Below, piece by piece: positions 8,253 through 17,036 of a DNA stretch of 64,000 bases. The stretch is taken from NCBI RefSeq assembly GCF_000712055.1, contig NZ_JOOA01000002.1, positions 3,136,001-3,200,000 of the forward strand, read 5' to 3'. Every line of letters begins with the position of its first letter. Within the stretch, counting starts at the first letter, position 1. Under the pieces are notes generated by a model. That model saw only the letters and a list, made by a program, of their open reading frames with translations, did not search any database and was not told the DNA's origin. The stretch is from Ruminococcus sp. HUN007. Lineage in GTDB: Bacteria; Bacillota; Clostridia; Oscillospirales; Ruminococcaceae. The position numbers and the translations under genes are program-made.

Positions 8253-9680
8253 ATGAGCGAGGTTTTTGATATTGTCAATAGATGTATTTCTTATGGCGAT
8301 GAAGCAGAATGGTTTGAATTTAAAGAAAATATGAATAAGCCTGATGATATAGGAGAGTATATCGCTGCATTATCAAATGCTGCAGTTATGGCACATGAGC
8401 CTTTCGGATATCTGATTTGGGGTGTTCATAATACAACACATGAGTTTACAGATACGAAATTTAACTATAACAAGGACATAAACAATGAGCCTTTCCAACA
8501 TTATCTGAGCCGGAATCTGACTCCTGCAATTTATTTCAGATTCTGTGAAGAAGAAATCGATGAAAAACGTGTTGTTGTGCTCATTATTCCGGCTGCAAGA
8601 ATCGTTCCTACTGAATATAAGGAAGTTCGCTATATTAGAATTGGATCAAGTAAAGAGAACATAAAGAAACATCCTGATCGTGAAGCAGCTCTTTTCAGTT
8701 ACCTGAACTATGGTCCGCCAACTTTATTGAATATTGAGTCAAGATATACTGATCTTACATTTGAACAGTTATTTCTTTACTATGATATGAAAGGCATCAA
8801 GTTAAGAGAAGAAACCTTCAAAAAGAATCTTGAACTCCTGACGCCTTCCGGCAAATATAATATGCTGGCACAGCTTCTTTCTGATACTCCTCATATACCG
8901 ATAAGATTTTCTTTGTTTAACGGGAAGGATAAAAGTTCGACCATGTATGCTGTTAGAGATTTCGGTAATATGTGCTTGTTGTTGGCACTTGAAAAGGTTA
9001 TCGATTATGGTGATACGATAAATGTTCCGCAGGCAGATGAGAGAGACAGGAAAGTCGAAAGAAAAGAAGTTCGTTTGTTTAATCAAAATGCGTTTATGGA
9101 AGCAGTGATCAATTCCTTTCAGCATAATTTGTGGACAAGTGGTTCAGCTCCTAAATTTCATGCATATAAGGATAGAATAGAGATCACTTCGCTCGGAACT
9201 CTACCGCCAAACCAGACAAAAGACGGATTTTTCGCTGGAATCTCTGTTCCGGTCAATGACAAGCTTTCTGAAATATTTCTTCAGCTGCATATTAGTGAGA
9301 TGTCTGGGCGAGGCGTACCGAGAATTGTGGATATCTACGGGAAAGAAGCTTTTGACTTCAGAGATAACGCTATAGTAGTATCAATTCCTTTTGATCGTCT
9401 TGATTTGGGTAGTGATGACCAAGATAATGTCTTGGTCAATGTCCAAGATGATGTCCAAGACAGTGTCCAAGATGAGTTTGACAGTGATCAGATAGAGCAG
9501 AAAATTATTACGTATTGTACAGTAGCAAGAAGCACACAGGAAATAACTGATGTTTTGAAAATTAAGGGGCGTAAAACAGTATCCCGATATATCCGTAAAC
9601 TATTAGATAAAGGTAAGCTTGCAATGACAGTGCCTGAAAAGCCTAATAGCAGGTATCAGAAGTATATATCAATAAAATAA
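8253..9680 (+). CDS. AlbA_2 (Schlafen-like) ATP-binding regulator with C-terminal winged helix
   Basis: Cytosolic 475-residue protein. Residues about 10-135 form an AlbA_2/Schlafen-type domain (EWFEFKEN, GYLIWGVHN). Residues about 275-370 resemble the HATPase_c_4 domain of this family (NAFMEAVINSFQHN, SEMSGRGVPRI). Residues about 408-475 look like a winged helix (ITDVLKIKGRKTVSRYIRKLLDKGKL). Linking them is an acidic spacer with tandem VQD-type repeats. Proteins of this layout are usually annotated as transcriptional regulators or ATP-binding proteins. ATG 8253 follows GAGGAG. It is a single gene ending at convergent repeat A5. DNA-binding specificity is unknown. Confidence 0.8.
   Translation: MSEVFDIVNRCISYGDEAEWFEFKENMNKPDDIGEYIAALSNAAVMAHEPFGYLIWGVHNTTHEFTDTKFNYNKDINNEPFQHYLSRNLTPAIYFRFCEEEIDEKRVVVLIIPAARIVPTEYKEVRYIRIGSSKENIKKHPDREAALFSYLNYGPPTLLNIESRYTDLTFEQLFLYYDMKGIKLREETFKKNLELLTPSGKYNMLAQLLSDTPHIPIRFSLFNGKDKSSTMYAVRDFGNMCLLLALEKVIDYGDTINVPQADERDRKVERKEVRLFNQNAFMEAVINSFQHNLWTSGSAPKFHAYKDRIEITSLGTLPPNQTKDGFFAGISVPVNDKLSEIFLQLHISEMSGRGVPRIVDIYGKEAFDFRDNAIVVSIPFDRLDLGSDDQDNVLVNVQDDVQDSVQDEFDSDQIEQKIITYCTVARSTQEITDVLKIKGRKTVSRYIRKLLDKGKLAMTVPEKPNSRYQKYISIK
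9417..9476 (+). repeat. five imperfect 12-bp tandem repeats inside the AlbA_2 gene
   Basis: Twelve-base units, the last three GTCCAAGATGAT, GTCCAAGACAGT and GTCCAAGATGAG, encode VQDD-VQDS-VQDE after two diverged units. The first two units contain an inverted repeat ACCAAGA-taatg-TCTTGGT (9418-9436). Repeat number could vary between strains and change linker length. Confidence 0.85.
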
Positions 9681-9730
9681 TTGATAATCATTTTTTTTTG
9701 AGAATTAATTTGTGTATCCTCACCCAATAT

Positions 9731-9797
9731 AAAAAGGTACAGCCGCCTCGCCGAGGCGGCTGTACTACTGATAGTGCGTCGATTCGGCGCACATTTT
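9731..9797. repeat. family A double-hairpin repeat, copy A5
   Basis: Hairpin 1 is ACAGCCGCCT/AGGCGGCTGT and hairpin 2 is GTGCGTCG-ATT-CGGCGCAC with one G-U pair, then T5. It lies between converging genes and can serve both, because an A run (T run on the other strand) flanks hairpin 1. Confidence 0.9.
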
Positions 9798-9806
9798 TAT
9801 CCGGAC

Positions 9807-11115
9807 TCAGAATTCGGATTTCTTTATAAAGTGCCTGTAAGCCAAATATGATACAATTGAGTCGAATGCATTTCCGAAACCGAACATGAGAGCTATGCCT
9901 GTAAGAGTCGGAGTCCATATACCGCAGAGATACAGAACGAAAAATGAGCCGTAATAAACTGAATTTGTTATTACTGACTCGAAGAGCATATAATCAGTTC
10001 TTCCTCTGCCGTAAAAAGTAGCATCAAAAACATTCTGGAAAGCATACAGCACATAGAAAAAGAAAAGTACCATAACAAGTTCAAAAAGCTTATCTACGTC
10101 ACTGTATCCAAGAACGTGAATCATGAAAGGTTTGTATAATGGGATAAGGATGATCCATAGTATGCATGTAATAACGGTAATTGCAAAATATCCGGGAGTG
10201 TTTTCTTTTACTGCTTTTTCATTTTTGGCAGTTTCCTGCTTGATAAGTTCACCAAGCTGTATTACAGGCAGGAGCATCCAGCCCCAGATGAAGTTGTTTG
10301 CTACCCAGTAGGTGCCCTGTTCTCCGACCATATTTACCATTCGTGATACCATCAGCATGTATGCGATGTTTCTTACGAATGATTCAAGACCTGAAATGCC
10401 ACCGACCTTAATGAAATTTTTCATCCATTTAAATGAGCATTTCTTTTGGATGAAAATATTGTATCCGTATTTGTGAATCATAAATGCTGAAACTAAAAAC
10501 AGTATCATATTTGAAATAATATTTGATATTCCTATTCCGTTTACTCCGCAGTTCAGTGAAAAAGGAAGTGAAGAAACGAGTAATGAATCGAGTATGAGAC
10601 TCAGCAGAAGTTTGACAGCAGTGATGATATAAACGGAACGTTCTTTACCTATTGTAATCAGTGCAACACAGATAAAACTGTAGAGTATTCCGAATATATT
10701 TGCAATACATTCAATTCTAATATAGTTCGCTGATTCCTCTAAAATATCAGGTGAAACTGCCATGAAGTTAAGCAGAGGATGGATAAATGCAATTACTATC
10801 GCTGAACAGACAGCATAAATACCTGCCGACAGTATCAGACCGCTTCGAAGCCGCCCGGAGTATTCTTCTTTATCGGTAACGGCTTGTCCCATAAAATAGT
10901 AAAGAGGAAGAATAATAGCTTCATTTATTACTTCATAAATCAGGTTTACCCATGAAAGCTGTCCGGCGATAGAATATGACCATTCACCGGGAAGCTGCCC
11001 CAGAAAATACGTTCGTAAAGTAGTATAGAGCGTCGGACACAGCCCCATTATCAGTAAAAGCCAGGAATAATTTAAGATTGATAGATTTTAATGAATTTAC
11101 CACTTTAGTATGCAT
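9807..11115 (-). CDS. MATE-family efflux transporter, 5' end frameshifted
   Basis: Polytopic membrane protein with about 12 hydrophobic segments. Motifs such as GQLSWVNLIYEVINEAIILPLYYF fit the MATE (MOP) exporters, which expel cations, dyes or drugs in exchange for Na+ or H+. The in-frame ATG at 11048 lacks a ribosome site and would cut part of helix 1. A well-placed GGAGG (11126-11130) precedes ATG 11115, which reads MHTKVVNSLKSINLKLFLA and then shifts frame. Removing one base from the A4 run at 11056-11059 (T4 in the gene) restores LKLFLALLIMGLCPTLY. It could be an assembly error or a real lesion. Substrate unknown. Confidence 0.8.
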
Positions 11116-11199
11116 GATTTTTTTTCCTCCAATAATCCGTGATTTATATTTCTATTATGCATCAAAAGCGGAACAAATGCAAGAGAATCAAGGCTCATA

Positions 11200-11268
11200 A
11201 AAAAGGTACAGCCGCCTCACCGGGGCGGCTGTACTACTGATAGTGCGCCGTTTCGACGCACATTTTTT
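11200..11268. repeat. family A double-hairpin repeat, copy A6
   Basis: Hairpin 1 is ACAGCCGCC/GGCGGCTGT and hairpin 2 is GTGCGCCG-TTT-CGACGCAC with one mismatch. A runs and T runs flank the unit, so it can end the PEP-synthase-like transcript coming from the right. Confidence 0.88.
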
Positions 11269-13564
11269 ATACTACAAATACTTTTCCAAGTGTACCGTCC
11301 ACGCGGATTTTGTCGCCGGTGCGGATCTGTGCGGATGCGCTCTGGCAGCTTACTACTGCGGGGATGCCGAGTTCTCGGGCTACTATCACTGCGTGTGAGA
11401 GGGGAGCGCCGACGTCGGTTACGAGGGCGGATATTTTGGGGAAGACGCGTACCCAGCCGATGTTGGCTGCCGGGACGACGAGAATTTCGCCCTGTTCGAT
11501 AGATGCGGCATCATCAATGTTTTTTAATACCCTTGCAGTTCCTTCGATCTGACCGGCTGATCCGGCAACGCCGCTTATTACGTTGTCACCGCTTTGAGCA
11601 GTTGTTTCGCCAAAGCGGTAGTATCCGCCCGGACTGCCGGATGCCTGCCATTCTTCGACGGTGAAACGTCCGCAGATCATGCTCGGAAAGTTTGGTAATT
11701 TCATCTGCTTTTCGTAGTTTCTGCGTCTTACAGGGATCTTTTTGATGCAGCTTTCATCGCCGGCGAGGAGTTTCTTGATTTCATTGGTATAAAGCATGAA
11801 AATATCATCGCCGAGTCCGGTAAGCGTCCCTGCACGCAGCAGATATTCACGTATTATGCAGAATATTCTGAGGGCGTCGCTTCGGATAATCTCTCTTCCG
11901 GCAACGGCGTCGGAGTATTTTTTCAGCATTTTATCAAGTTTCCCGCTGTATGAAGGATATTTTGCCTTAAACTCATTTACCGCTTCTTCACGGCGCTTTT
12001 CCTGTGCAGCTTTCATTGCATAGGCATCAATGCCGGAGGCTTTGTATTCCTCAATAACATTATCGGGAAAGTTTGCGTTCTCGTAAGGGAACGGCATTGA
12101 AAGTTCCATTTCATCAGCGTCGCGGTGACCGTATTTGACCGTGTATTCCTCTCGGGTCATTTTACCGGAAATAATGTCGGCAATACCGAGGAGAGGTCCG
12201 AGACTTTCTATGTTTCCGTTTCCGGAACAGTCGGACATAAGTCTGTCGGCAAGTTCGGTTCCGCATATTTTTTCAAGCCTGTCCCTTGTGCCGAAGAGCG
12301 ACTTGACATCCAGACCTGTTGTAATGGCCGAAAGGACGCCGGTCATGAACGGCTCGCAGTCGTTGTTCCAGATGTTCAGAAGCTCACTTCTGCTTTCTGC
12401 TTTTCGTATTTTTCCGATAAGATCAAAGCTTAATTCAGTGAAGCGGCCTTTGATCTTCTTCGGATGATATTTCTGATCTTTCTTTTTAAAGCTGTTCTTT
12501 ATGATATTTCCGACCGACTTAAGAACGATGTTTCTGTCGAAAGGATAGACCGGAACTTCCGTATCCGGAATACCGCCGGCCAGCTCTTTTATCATGCCGA
12601 AGGCCTTTTCCTTTTTTACGCCGAAAGACATCAGCATTGAGCAGATACCGCTTATATTCAGATAAAGCTGACCGCATACGTTTGATATGAGCGGAATTCC
12701 GAGAACATCGGAGATCATGTCGACCATGCCGGATGTGACCGGGGATACCGGACGCAGGAATATTTCACCGACGTTTGTTTTTGAAAGCAGAAGCTCGCCG
12801 CAGAGTGAATCGTTGATGTCAAAATCTTCGTGGCTGTTTCGGAAAAGCGTTGTTACCGGCCTTGACTGGAGCAGATAAACGTGTCCGCCTGATACTGCCC
12901 ATTCAATATCTTTCGGGATGCCGTCTGCTGCAAGCTTTTTCGCATACTTATACAGCTTTTTGGCGTAGGGTGCCATTTCACCGCTTCCGTCGAATGAATA
13001 ATTAACGGCGTCGATCACGAATTCTCCGTCCATGCCTTCGCCGGAAACCAGTTTTTCACCGGCTCCTTTCACAAAGCTTCCGGTCATTTTTCCTCTGCTG
13101 CCGCTTATCGGATCGGCGGTAAAGAGAACTCCGGCAAGATCTGCTTTGATATACTGCTGGATAACTACGGCAGTTCCGCCGGTAACTGTATTTCGTTCCT
13201 TTGCGTATACAGCAACACGTTCGTTTTCAGCAGATGCCGCAACTTTCAGGACGGCTTTTTCTATGTCTTCCTTCCGGACGTCGAGTATGGTATCATAAGC
13301 CCCGGCAAATGAATTTTCGTTTCCGTCCTCACCGATTGCAGATGACCTTACTGCCCAGGTGTGAGATGCAGGCAGTTTATTTACAAGATCTTTAAGTTCA
13401 GCGGCAGCAGCTGATTTTAAACTGCCGTTTTCAAATGCATCTGCAGTTATAACGTATCCGTGCGGTACAGGCAGTCCCATGCGGAGCATTTCTCCGAGAG
13501 ATGCGGCCTTGCCGCCGGTTTTGTTTCCTTTGTTATCTGCGTTTTTCAAATCAAAAATATACAT
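11267..13564 (-). CDS. PEP synthase/rifampicin phosphotransferase-like protein
   Basis: Cytosolic protein of about 765 residues. The N-terminal part (GGKAASLGEMLRMGLPVPHGYVIT, WAVRSSAIGEDG, DIEWA, LLQSRPVTT) is the PPDK/PEP-synthase ATP-grasp domain. The C-terminal 90 residues form the swivelling phosphohistidine domain (GAPLSHAVIVARELGIPAVV, His about 725). The TIM barrel that binds PEP or pyruvate in true PEP synthase is missing, and the length and layout resemble rifampicin phosphotransferases and related proteins. The acceptor is unknown, so no drug-resistance claim is made. ATG 13564 (alternative GTG 13573) abuts the TetR stop codon, showing translational coupling with its presumed regulator. 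Confidence 0.8.
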   Translation of the reverse strand: MYIFDLKNADNKGNKTGGKAASLGEMLRMGLPVPHGYVITADAFENGSLKSAAAAELKDLVNKLPASHTWAVRSSAIGEDGNENSFAGAYDTILDVRKEDIEKAVLKVAASAENERVAVYAKERNTVTGGTAVVIQQYIKADLAGVLFTADPISGSRGKMTGSFVKGAGEKLVSGEGMDGEFVIDAVNYSFDGSGEMAPYAKKLYKYAKKLAADGIPKDIEWAVSGGHVYLLQSRPVTTLFRNSHEDFDINDSLCGELLLSKTNVGEIFLRPVSPVTSGMVDMISDVLGIPLISNVCGQLYLNISGICSMLMSFGVKKEKAFGMIKELAGGIPDTEVPVYPFDRNIVLKSVGNIIKNSFKKKDQKYHPKKIKGRFTELSFDLIGKIRKAESRSELLNIWNNDCEPFMTGVLSAITTGLDVKSLFGTRDRLEKICGTELADRLMSDCSGNGNIESLGPLLGIADIISGKMTREEYTVKYGHRDADEMELSMPFPYENANFPDNVIEEYKASGIDAYAMKAAQEKRREEAVNEFKAKYPSYSGKLDKMLKKYSDAVAGREIIRSDALRIFCIIREYLLRAGTLTGLGDDIFMLYTNEIKKLLAGDESCIKKIPVRRRNYEKQMKLPNFPSMICGRFTVEEWQASGSPGGYYRFGETTAQSGDNVISGVAGSAGQIEGTARVLKNIDDAASIEQGEILVVPAANIGWVRVFPKISALVTDVGAPLSHAVIVARELGIPAVVSCQSASAQIRTGDKIRVDGTLGKVFVV

Positions 13565-13565
13565 A

Positions 13566-14141
13566 TCAGTCACCCAGCATCCTGTTTACATTATCATAAA
13601 CATATTTTCTTAGCTCATCGTCATTTTTCAGATCGATACCGCATATTTCCTTTATTTCCCTGTGACGGAGCACAGCGAGTTCGTGAAGACCCGACAGCTC
13701 AAAGGCTATGAGCTGACACTCGCCGTCGGTCTTTCTGCCTCCGAAGTGCATTTTTATAAATTCGGCGGAGGAGCGCTTGTCGCCTATCTTTCGGTTTATA
13801 AGAATGTGTTTGGTAAGTGCGGAACAGTAATTGAAATATTCGAGCATGAGCTTCATCGAGTGGAAGTGTATCTCCGCCAGCATTTCCTTAGGGGGAAGTC
13901 CGCTTTTAAAGACGCCGGCAAATGTCGGATCAAGCTCCAGTGCTTTCTGCTGCAGCATTGTGAACACTTCAAACAGAAGCTCTTCACGCGAACCAAAACA
14001 GTAGTTTATCATAGCAAGATTGACTCCGGCTTCCTTTGTTATTGCACGGGAAGTCACTTCGTTCGGATCATCACACTGTCCCATCAGCTTTTCCGCCGCT
14101 TCAATAAGAGCAGCTCTTGTTTTTTCAAGATCCCGTTTCAT
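13566..14141 (-). CDS. TetR-family transcriptional regulator
   Basis: Protein of 191 residues. An N-terminal helix-turn-helix (EKTRAALIEAAEKLM ... SRAITKEAGVNLAMINYCFGSREELL) is followed by an all-helical ligand-binding region. ATG 14141 is chosen because GGAGG stands just ahead; the longer frame lacks this. The stop codon is separated by one base from the start of the PEP-synthase-like gene, so the two form an operon. A perfect 16-bp palindrome lies at the probable transcription start, which fits autoregulation. The inducer is unknown. Confidence 0.88.
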   Translation of the reverse strand: MKRDLEKTRAALIEAAEKLMGQCDDPNEVTSRAITKEAGVNLAMINYCFGSREELLFEVFTMLQQKALELDPTFAGVFKSGLPPKEMLAEIHFHSMKLMLEYFNYCSALTKHILINRKIGDKRSSAEFIKMHFGGRKTDGECQLIAFELSGLHELAVLRHREIKEICGIDLKNDDELRKYVYDNVNRMLGD

Positions 14142-14206
14142 AGTTCCTCCGTTGATGTGTTGTTTCAAAGTGAACGGAAATAATTGATTTGCGTTCACTG
14201 AAAATA

Positions 14207-14222
14207 ATTAAACGCGTTTAAT
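14207..14222. promoter_or_regulatory. TetR operator candidate
   Basis: Perfect 16-bp palindrome ATTAAACGCGTTTAAT, about seven bases downstream of the -10 element on the reverse strand, where bound repressor would block initiation. Confidence 0.75.
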
Positions 14223-14228
14223 AATGAT

Positions 14229-14257
14229 ATTTTACATCCATAATTCAGTTTTGTCAA
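14229..14257 (-). promoter_or_regulatory. promoter of the TetR operon
   Basis: On the reverse strand, TTGACA (14257-14252), 17-base spacer, TAAAAT (14234-14229). Confidence 0.8.
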
Positions 14258-14324
14258 GAGCTTTGAAATAAAAAAAGCATCAGTCCGGTATGAATTTAAA
14301 AAACTTAAGAAAATATTGATTAAA

Positions 14325-14353
14325 CCGGAAATCCGGCGAAGCCGGATTTCCGG
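14325..14353. terminator. strong hairpin between divergent genes
   Basis: Perfect 13-bp stem CCGGAAATCCGGC/GCCGGATTTCCGG with a GAA loop and no T run directly after it. It could be a terminator relic or a diverged repeat; its role is unclear. Confidence 0.55.
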
Positions 14354-14392
14354 AGGCAGGACTGTCAGCGAGTGTAAAAAATCCGGTCGTAA

Positions 14393-14422
14393 TTGACTTA
14401 AACCCTGTATTTATGCTATACT
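14393..14422 (+). promoter_or_regulatory. promoter of the 14.4-16.6 kb operon
   Basis: TTGACT (14393-14398), 18-base spacer, TATACT (14417-14422). Confidence 0.65.
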
Positions 14423-14464
14423 TAAAAATAGATAAAACCGTACGGAAATCAGGGAGGATAAGTT

Positions 14465-15004
14465 TTGGGGGAGCAGAATAAAGACAGGACAGTTCTTAAA
14501 ACTGTTATGAAAATTCTGATAGTACTGGCGATCATTATAGCTGCAGGACTGCTTTCGGTTCATATCTGGTTCCGTTTTTTCAGAAAACCTGTGCCGGTTC
14601 AGCCTGCGGAGGATGTGATCAGGAATCACGTTGTCACAGATGCTTCATTTGACCGGTCGGTACTTGAAAATGCAGATACGGAAAACACGGAGAGCTTTGA
14701 CGTAAAGATGAACAGGGACTGGACTTTCAGTGAAGGAAGTCTTCCGTCGGCAGATGCGTATGTGGAAAATCCGGTTTCCAATGTGAATGATGTGTATTTT
14801 GACATTATTCTGAACGGAACGGAGCAGGTGATCTATACTTCGCCTGTGATCCCGGTCGGAGGTCATCTTGAAAATATAGCTCTTGAAAAGGACCTTGCGG
14901 CAGGAAAGTACAGTACGGTACTTAAATATCATATGCTTGGAAAAGACGGGAAAAAAGTTATAGGTGAACTGCAGATGGCTCTTAATATAAGTGTACTGAG
15001 CTGA
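14465..15004 (+). CDS. membrane-anchored protein of unknown function
   Basis: Protein of 179 residues with a basic N terminus and one hydrophobic segment (about residues 14-38). This acts as an uncleaved anchor, so the remaining 140 residues face outward. The C-terminal part (VSNVNDVYFDIILNGTEQVIYTSPVIPVGG ... LEKDLAAGKYSTVLKYHML) has the alternating pattern of a small beta-sandwich. The start is TTG 14465 after GGAGGAT. It is 33 bases from the next gene and shares its promoter. No family recognised; the two probably work together at the cell surface. Confidence 0.65.
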   Translation: MGEQNKDRTVLKTVMKILIVLAIIIAAGLLSVHIWFRFFRKPVPVQPAEDVIRNHVVTDASFDRSVLENADTENTESFDVKMNRDWTFSEGSLPSADAYVENPVSNVNDVYFDIILNGTEQVIYTSPVIPVGGHLENIALEKDLAAGKYSTVLKYHMLGKDGKKVIGELQMALNISVLS

Positions 15005-15037
15005 TCTGTTCGGGATATACCCGGGGGATGATTAGGG

Positions 15038-16645
15038 ATGAAAGAATTTAACCGTATGGCCGTGATACTTCTTGTCCTTATACTGACCATTGCTGATCTT
15101 ACACTGGCGGTACTTAAGGATTTTGAAGAAAGCGGCATAAAAAACGAAAAACAGTTTCGTGTGGCAGTCGAATCTCCGGCGGATGCTGAAAACTGGATCG
15201 TTACAGACGATAAAACCAGTGAAGCGGACGATAACGATGACGCAGCTGTTACGGAGGCTGATCCTGATGAAGTGAAGGAAGAGGTCACACGTTCTGAAAT
15301 AATACCGCTTGCTGATGTAAATGATGAGTCGCTTGCACAGAGCATGATAACTGTAAACGGCAGACTTGAAGGCCTTGTGGATAAGAAGGTTTTTGAAGTC
15401 AGCCTGCCTGTGGACAGTACGGACATTGAATACATTGCCGATCCGCAGGGCCTTATCTGCAGGACGGGATTTGCAGGCTACGAGGACTCGTGGTTTGATC
15501 CTGCTGCAAATGTTTATTTTAACAGAGGCAGAATAGCTGATAAAACCGGCGAAAGCAGAGAGAGCTACACGGGAACCAGTGTTCCTTTCAGGGTGGTGAA
15601 CAAGAGCTCGTGTGCTGTTTCTGTAGTGGCGCGTATGTTTACTTCATATCCTGACGGCAGGGGAGTACGTGTTCCTCTGACATCGGATAAAGACTGGGAA
15701 TCATCGAAGGATCCGGGCATCTGGCTTGCTGCGGTCCGCGGAGATGATATGTCGGAAACTGTTCTGGACCGGCGTGAAAAGATCATAACAGCATCTGTTG
15801 CCGGCTGCCCCGGAGCATACTGCTGCAGATATGACGGCCCGGGAACTTATCATATCGAGCTTATGACAGATGAGGAACTTGCGGCATTCAGGGCAGATCC
15901 GAAAAACAGTAACGTAAATACTGAATTCAGGGATTTTTCAATAACGCTTAAAGGCGAATGCAGCAGAAACGCTGACTGGGATCCTGATGCCGATTACATT
16001 TTTCCGTCAGTCTCGGTAATATGGAACGTCGGTCTTGCTGAATCGGCAAAGCCTGCAGTTACACAGAAAACCGTTTCGGTCGCAGGAGAAGATCCGGTGG
16101 AGATAGGCTACAGTTTCGGCATACTTGACGGAGCGGCGGATGCCATAACCACCGCTTATTATGTTACTCCTGAAGGAGAGGAGAGAGATCTTCGCTGGAA
16201 CGGATATTATCTGATTTTTTCCGACCAGAGCCAGACTGTAACACTTACACCTGAGTTTCTGGAGTATGCCAGAGAACGAAACGGCGGCGTGCTCAGACTC
16301 CGTTTCAACGATCCGGCAGATACAGTGGCTGAGATCACTCTTGATACGGACAGAACACCGGGAGTCAGCGTTTCCGAATACGTGATCACCCCGGGTGAAA
16401 CCAGACAGATAACCATAGAATACGATACGGGTACAGGTGAAAAGGCTGCTTCCGGAATAGCGTCCATGACATTCGGAAAGACCGATCTTTTAACATCTTC
16501 CTGTTCATCTGTTAAAAACGGCATCATAACTATAAATGCGAGTGCTGTCAGAATGATAGGTGAGAAAAAAGGCGGAAAAGTCGTAATAACCTTTGATGAC
16601 GCTGCACGTACCAGATGCACGGTAAAGATAAAAACAGACAGGTAA
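15038..16645 (+). CDS. secreted or membrane-anchored beta-rich protein of unknown function
   Basis: Protein of 535 residues. Residues about 7-27 are a hydrophobic signal or anchor, followed by an acidic, Asp/Glu-rich linker (about 45-95). The remainder is rich in beta-strand patterns, and the last 90 residues (VSEYVITPGETRQITIEYDTGTG ... VVITFDDAARTRCTVKI) look like an Ig-like fold. There are two close Cys pairs. No enzyme motif or sorting signal (LPXTG) was seen. It is the second gene of a two-gene operon ending at the terminator at 16691. Surface role inferred only. Confidence 0.65.
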   Translation: MKEFNRMAVILLVLILTIADLTLAVLKDFEESGIKNEKQFRVAVESPADAENWIVTDDKTSEADDNDDAAVTEADPDEVKEEVTRSEIIPLADVNDESLAQSMITVNGRLEGLVDKKVFEVSLPVDSTDIEYIADPQGLICRTGFAGYEDSWFDPAANVYFNRGRIADKTGESRESYTGTSVPFRVVNKSSCAVSVVARMFTSYPDGRGVRVPLTSDKDWESSKDPGIWLAAVRGDDMSETVLDRREKIITASVAGCPGAYCCRYDGPGTYHIELMTDEELAAFRADPKNSNVNTEFRDFSITLKGECSRNADWDPDADYIFPSVSVIWNVGLAESAKPAVTQKTVSVAGEDPVEIGYSFGILDGAADAITTAYYVTPEGEERDLRWNGYYLIFSDQSQTVTLTPEFLEYARERNGGVLRLRFNDPADTVAEITLDTDRTPGVSVSEYVITPGETRQITIEYDTGTGEKAASGIASMTFGKTDLLTSSCSSVKNGIITINASAVRMIGEKKGGKVVITFDDAARTRCTVKIKTDR

Positions 16646-16690
16646 CACTCCGCCGGGATAACTGACAGAAATATATCATAAAATAAAAGA

Positions 16691-16728
16691 CCAGCATATC
16701 ATCACGCGTATGATATGCTGGCCTTTTT
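16691..16728 (+). terminator. Rho-independent terminator
   Basis: Stem CCAGCATATCAT (16691-16702) with ATGATATGCTGG (16710-16721), then T5. Confidence 0.9.
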
Positions 16729-16842
16729 ATAAATAGAGATCAGTTCATTAAGTAACCATTTAATTAAATTTGTACTGACCTATTGTTCACATAAAATCTG
16801 AATTATAAGACGATAGTTCAGTATCGATAATATTATATGTTA

Positions 16843-16871
16843 TTGATTTTGTATAAATAAATCTATATAAT
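16843..16871 (+). promoter_or_regulatory. candidate pectate lyase promoter
   Basis: TTGATT (16843-16848), 17-base spacer, TATAAT (16866-16871), leaving a leader of about 160 bases in which no regulatory RNA was recognised. Confidence 0.65.
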
Positions 16872-17036
16872 AGGTATAGATGATGGAATGGATGATAGTT
16901 TTGAGCTGTTTCCATTGAAAAGGATTGCAAAGGATTACTGATCATGATACAGACGGGGGTCTGTACGGTTTAAGCTGGTCGGTATGACTGTAATTGTAAA
17001 TTTAAATGATTATTGTGTTTTGGAGGAATTGTGTAA

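Noticed and set aside
12125..12467. Forward frames inside the PEP-synthase-like gene
   Set aside because: Shadows of a well-supported reverse-strand gene with clear family motifs.
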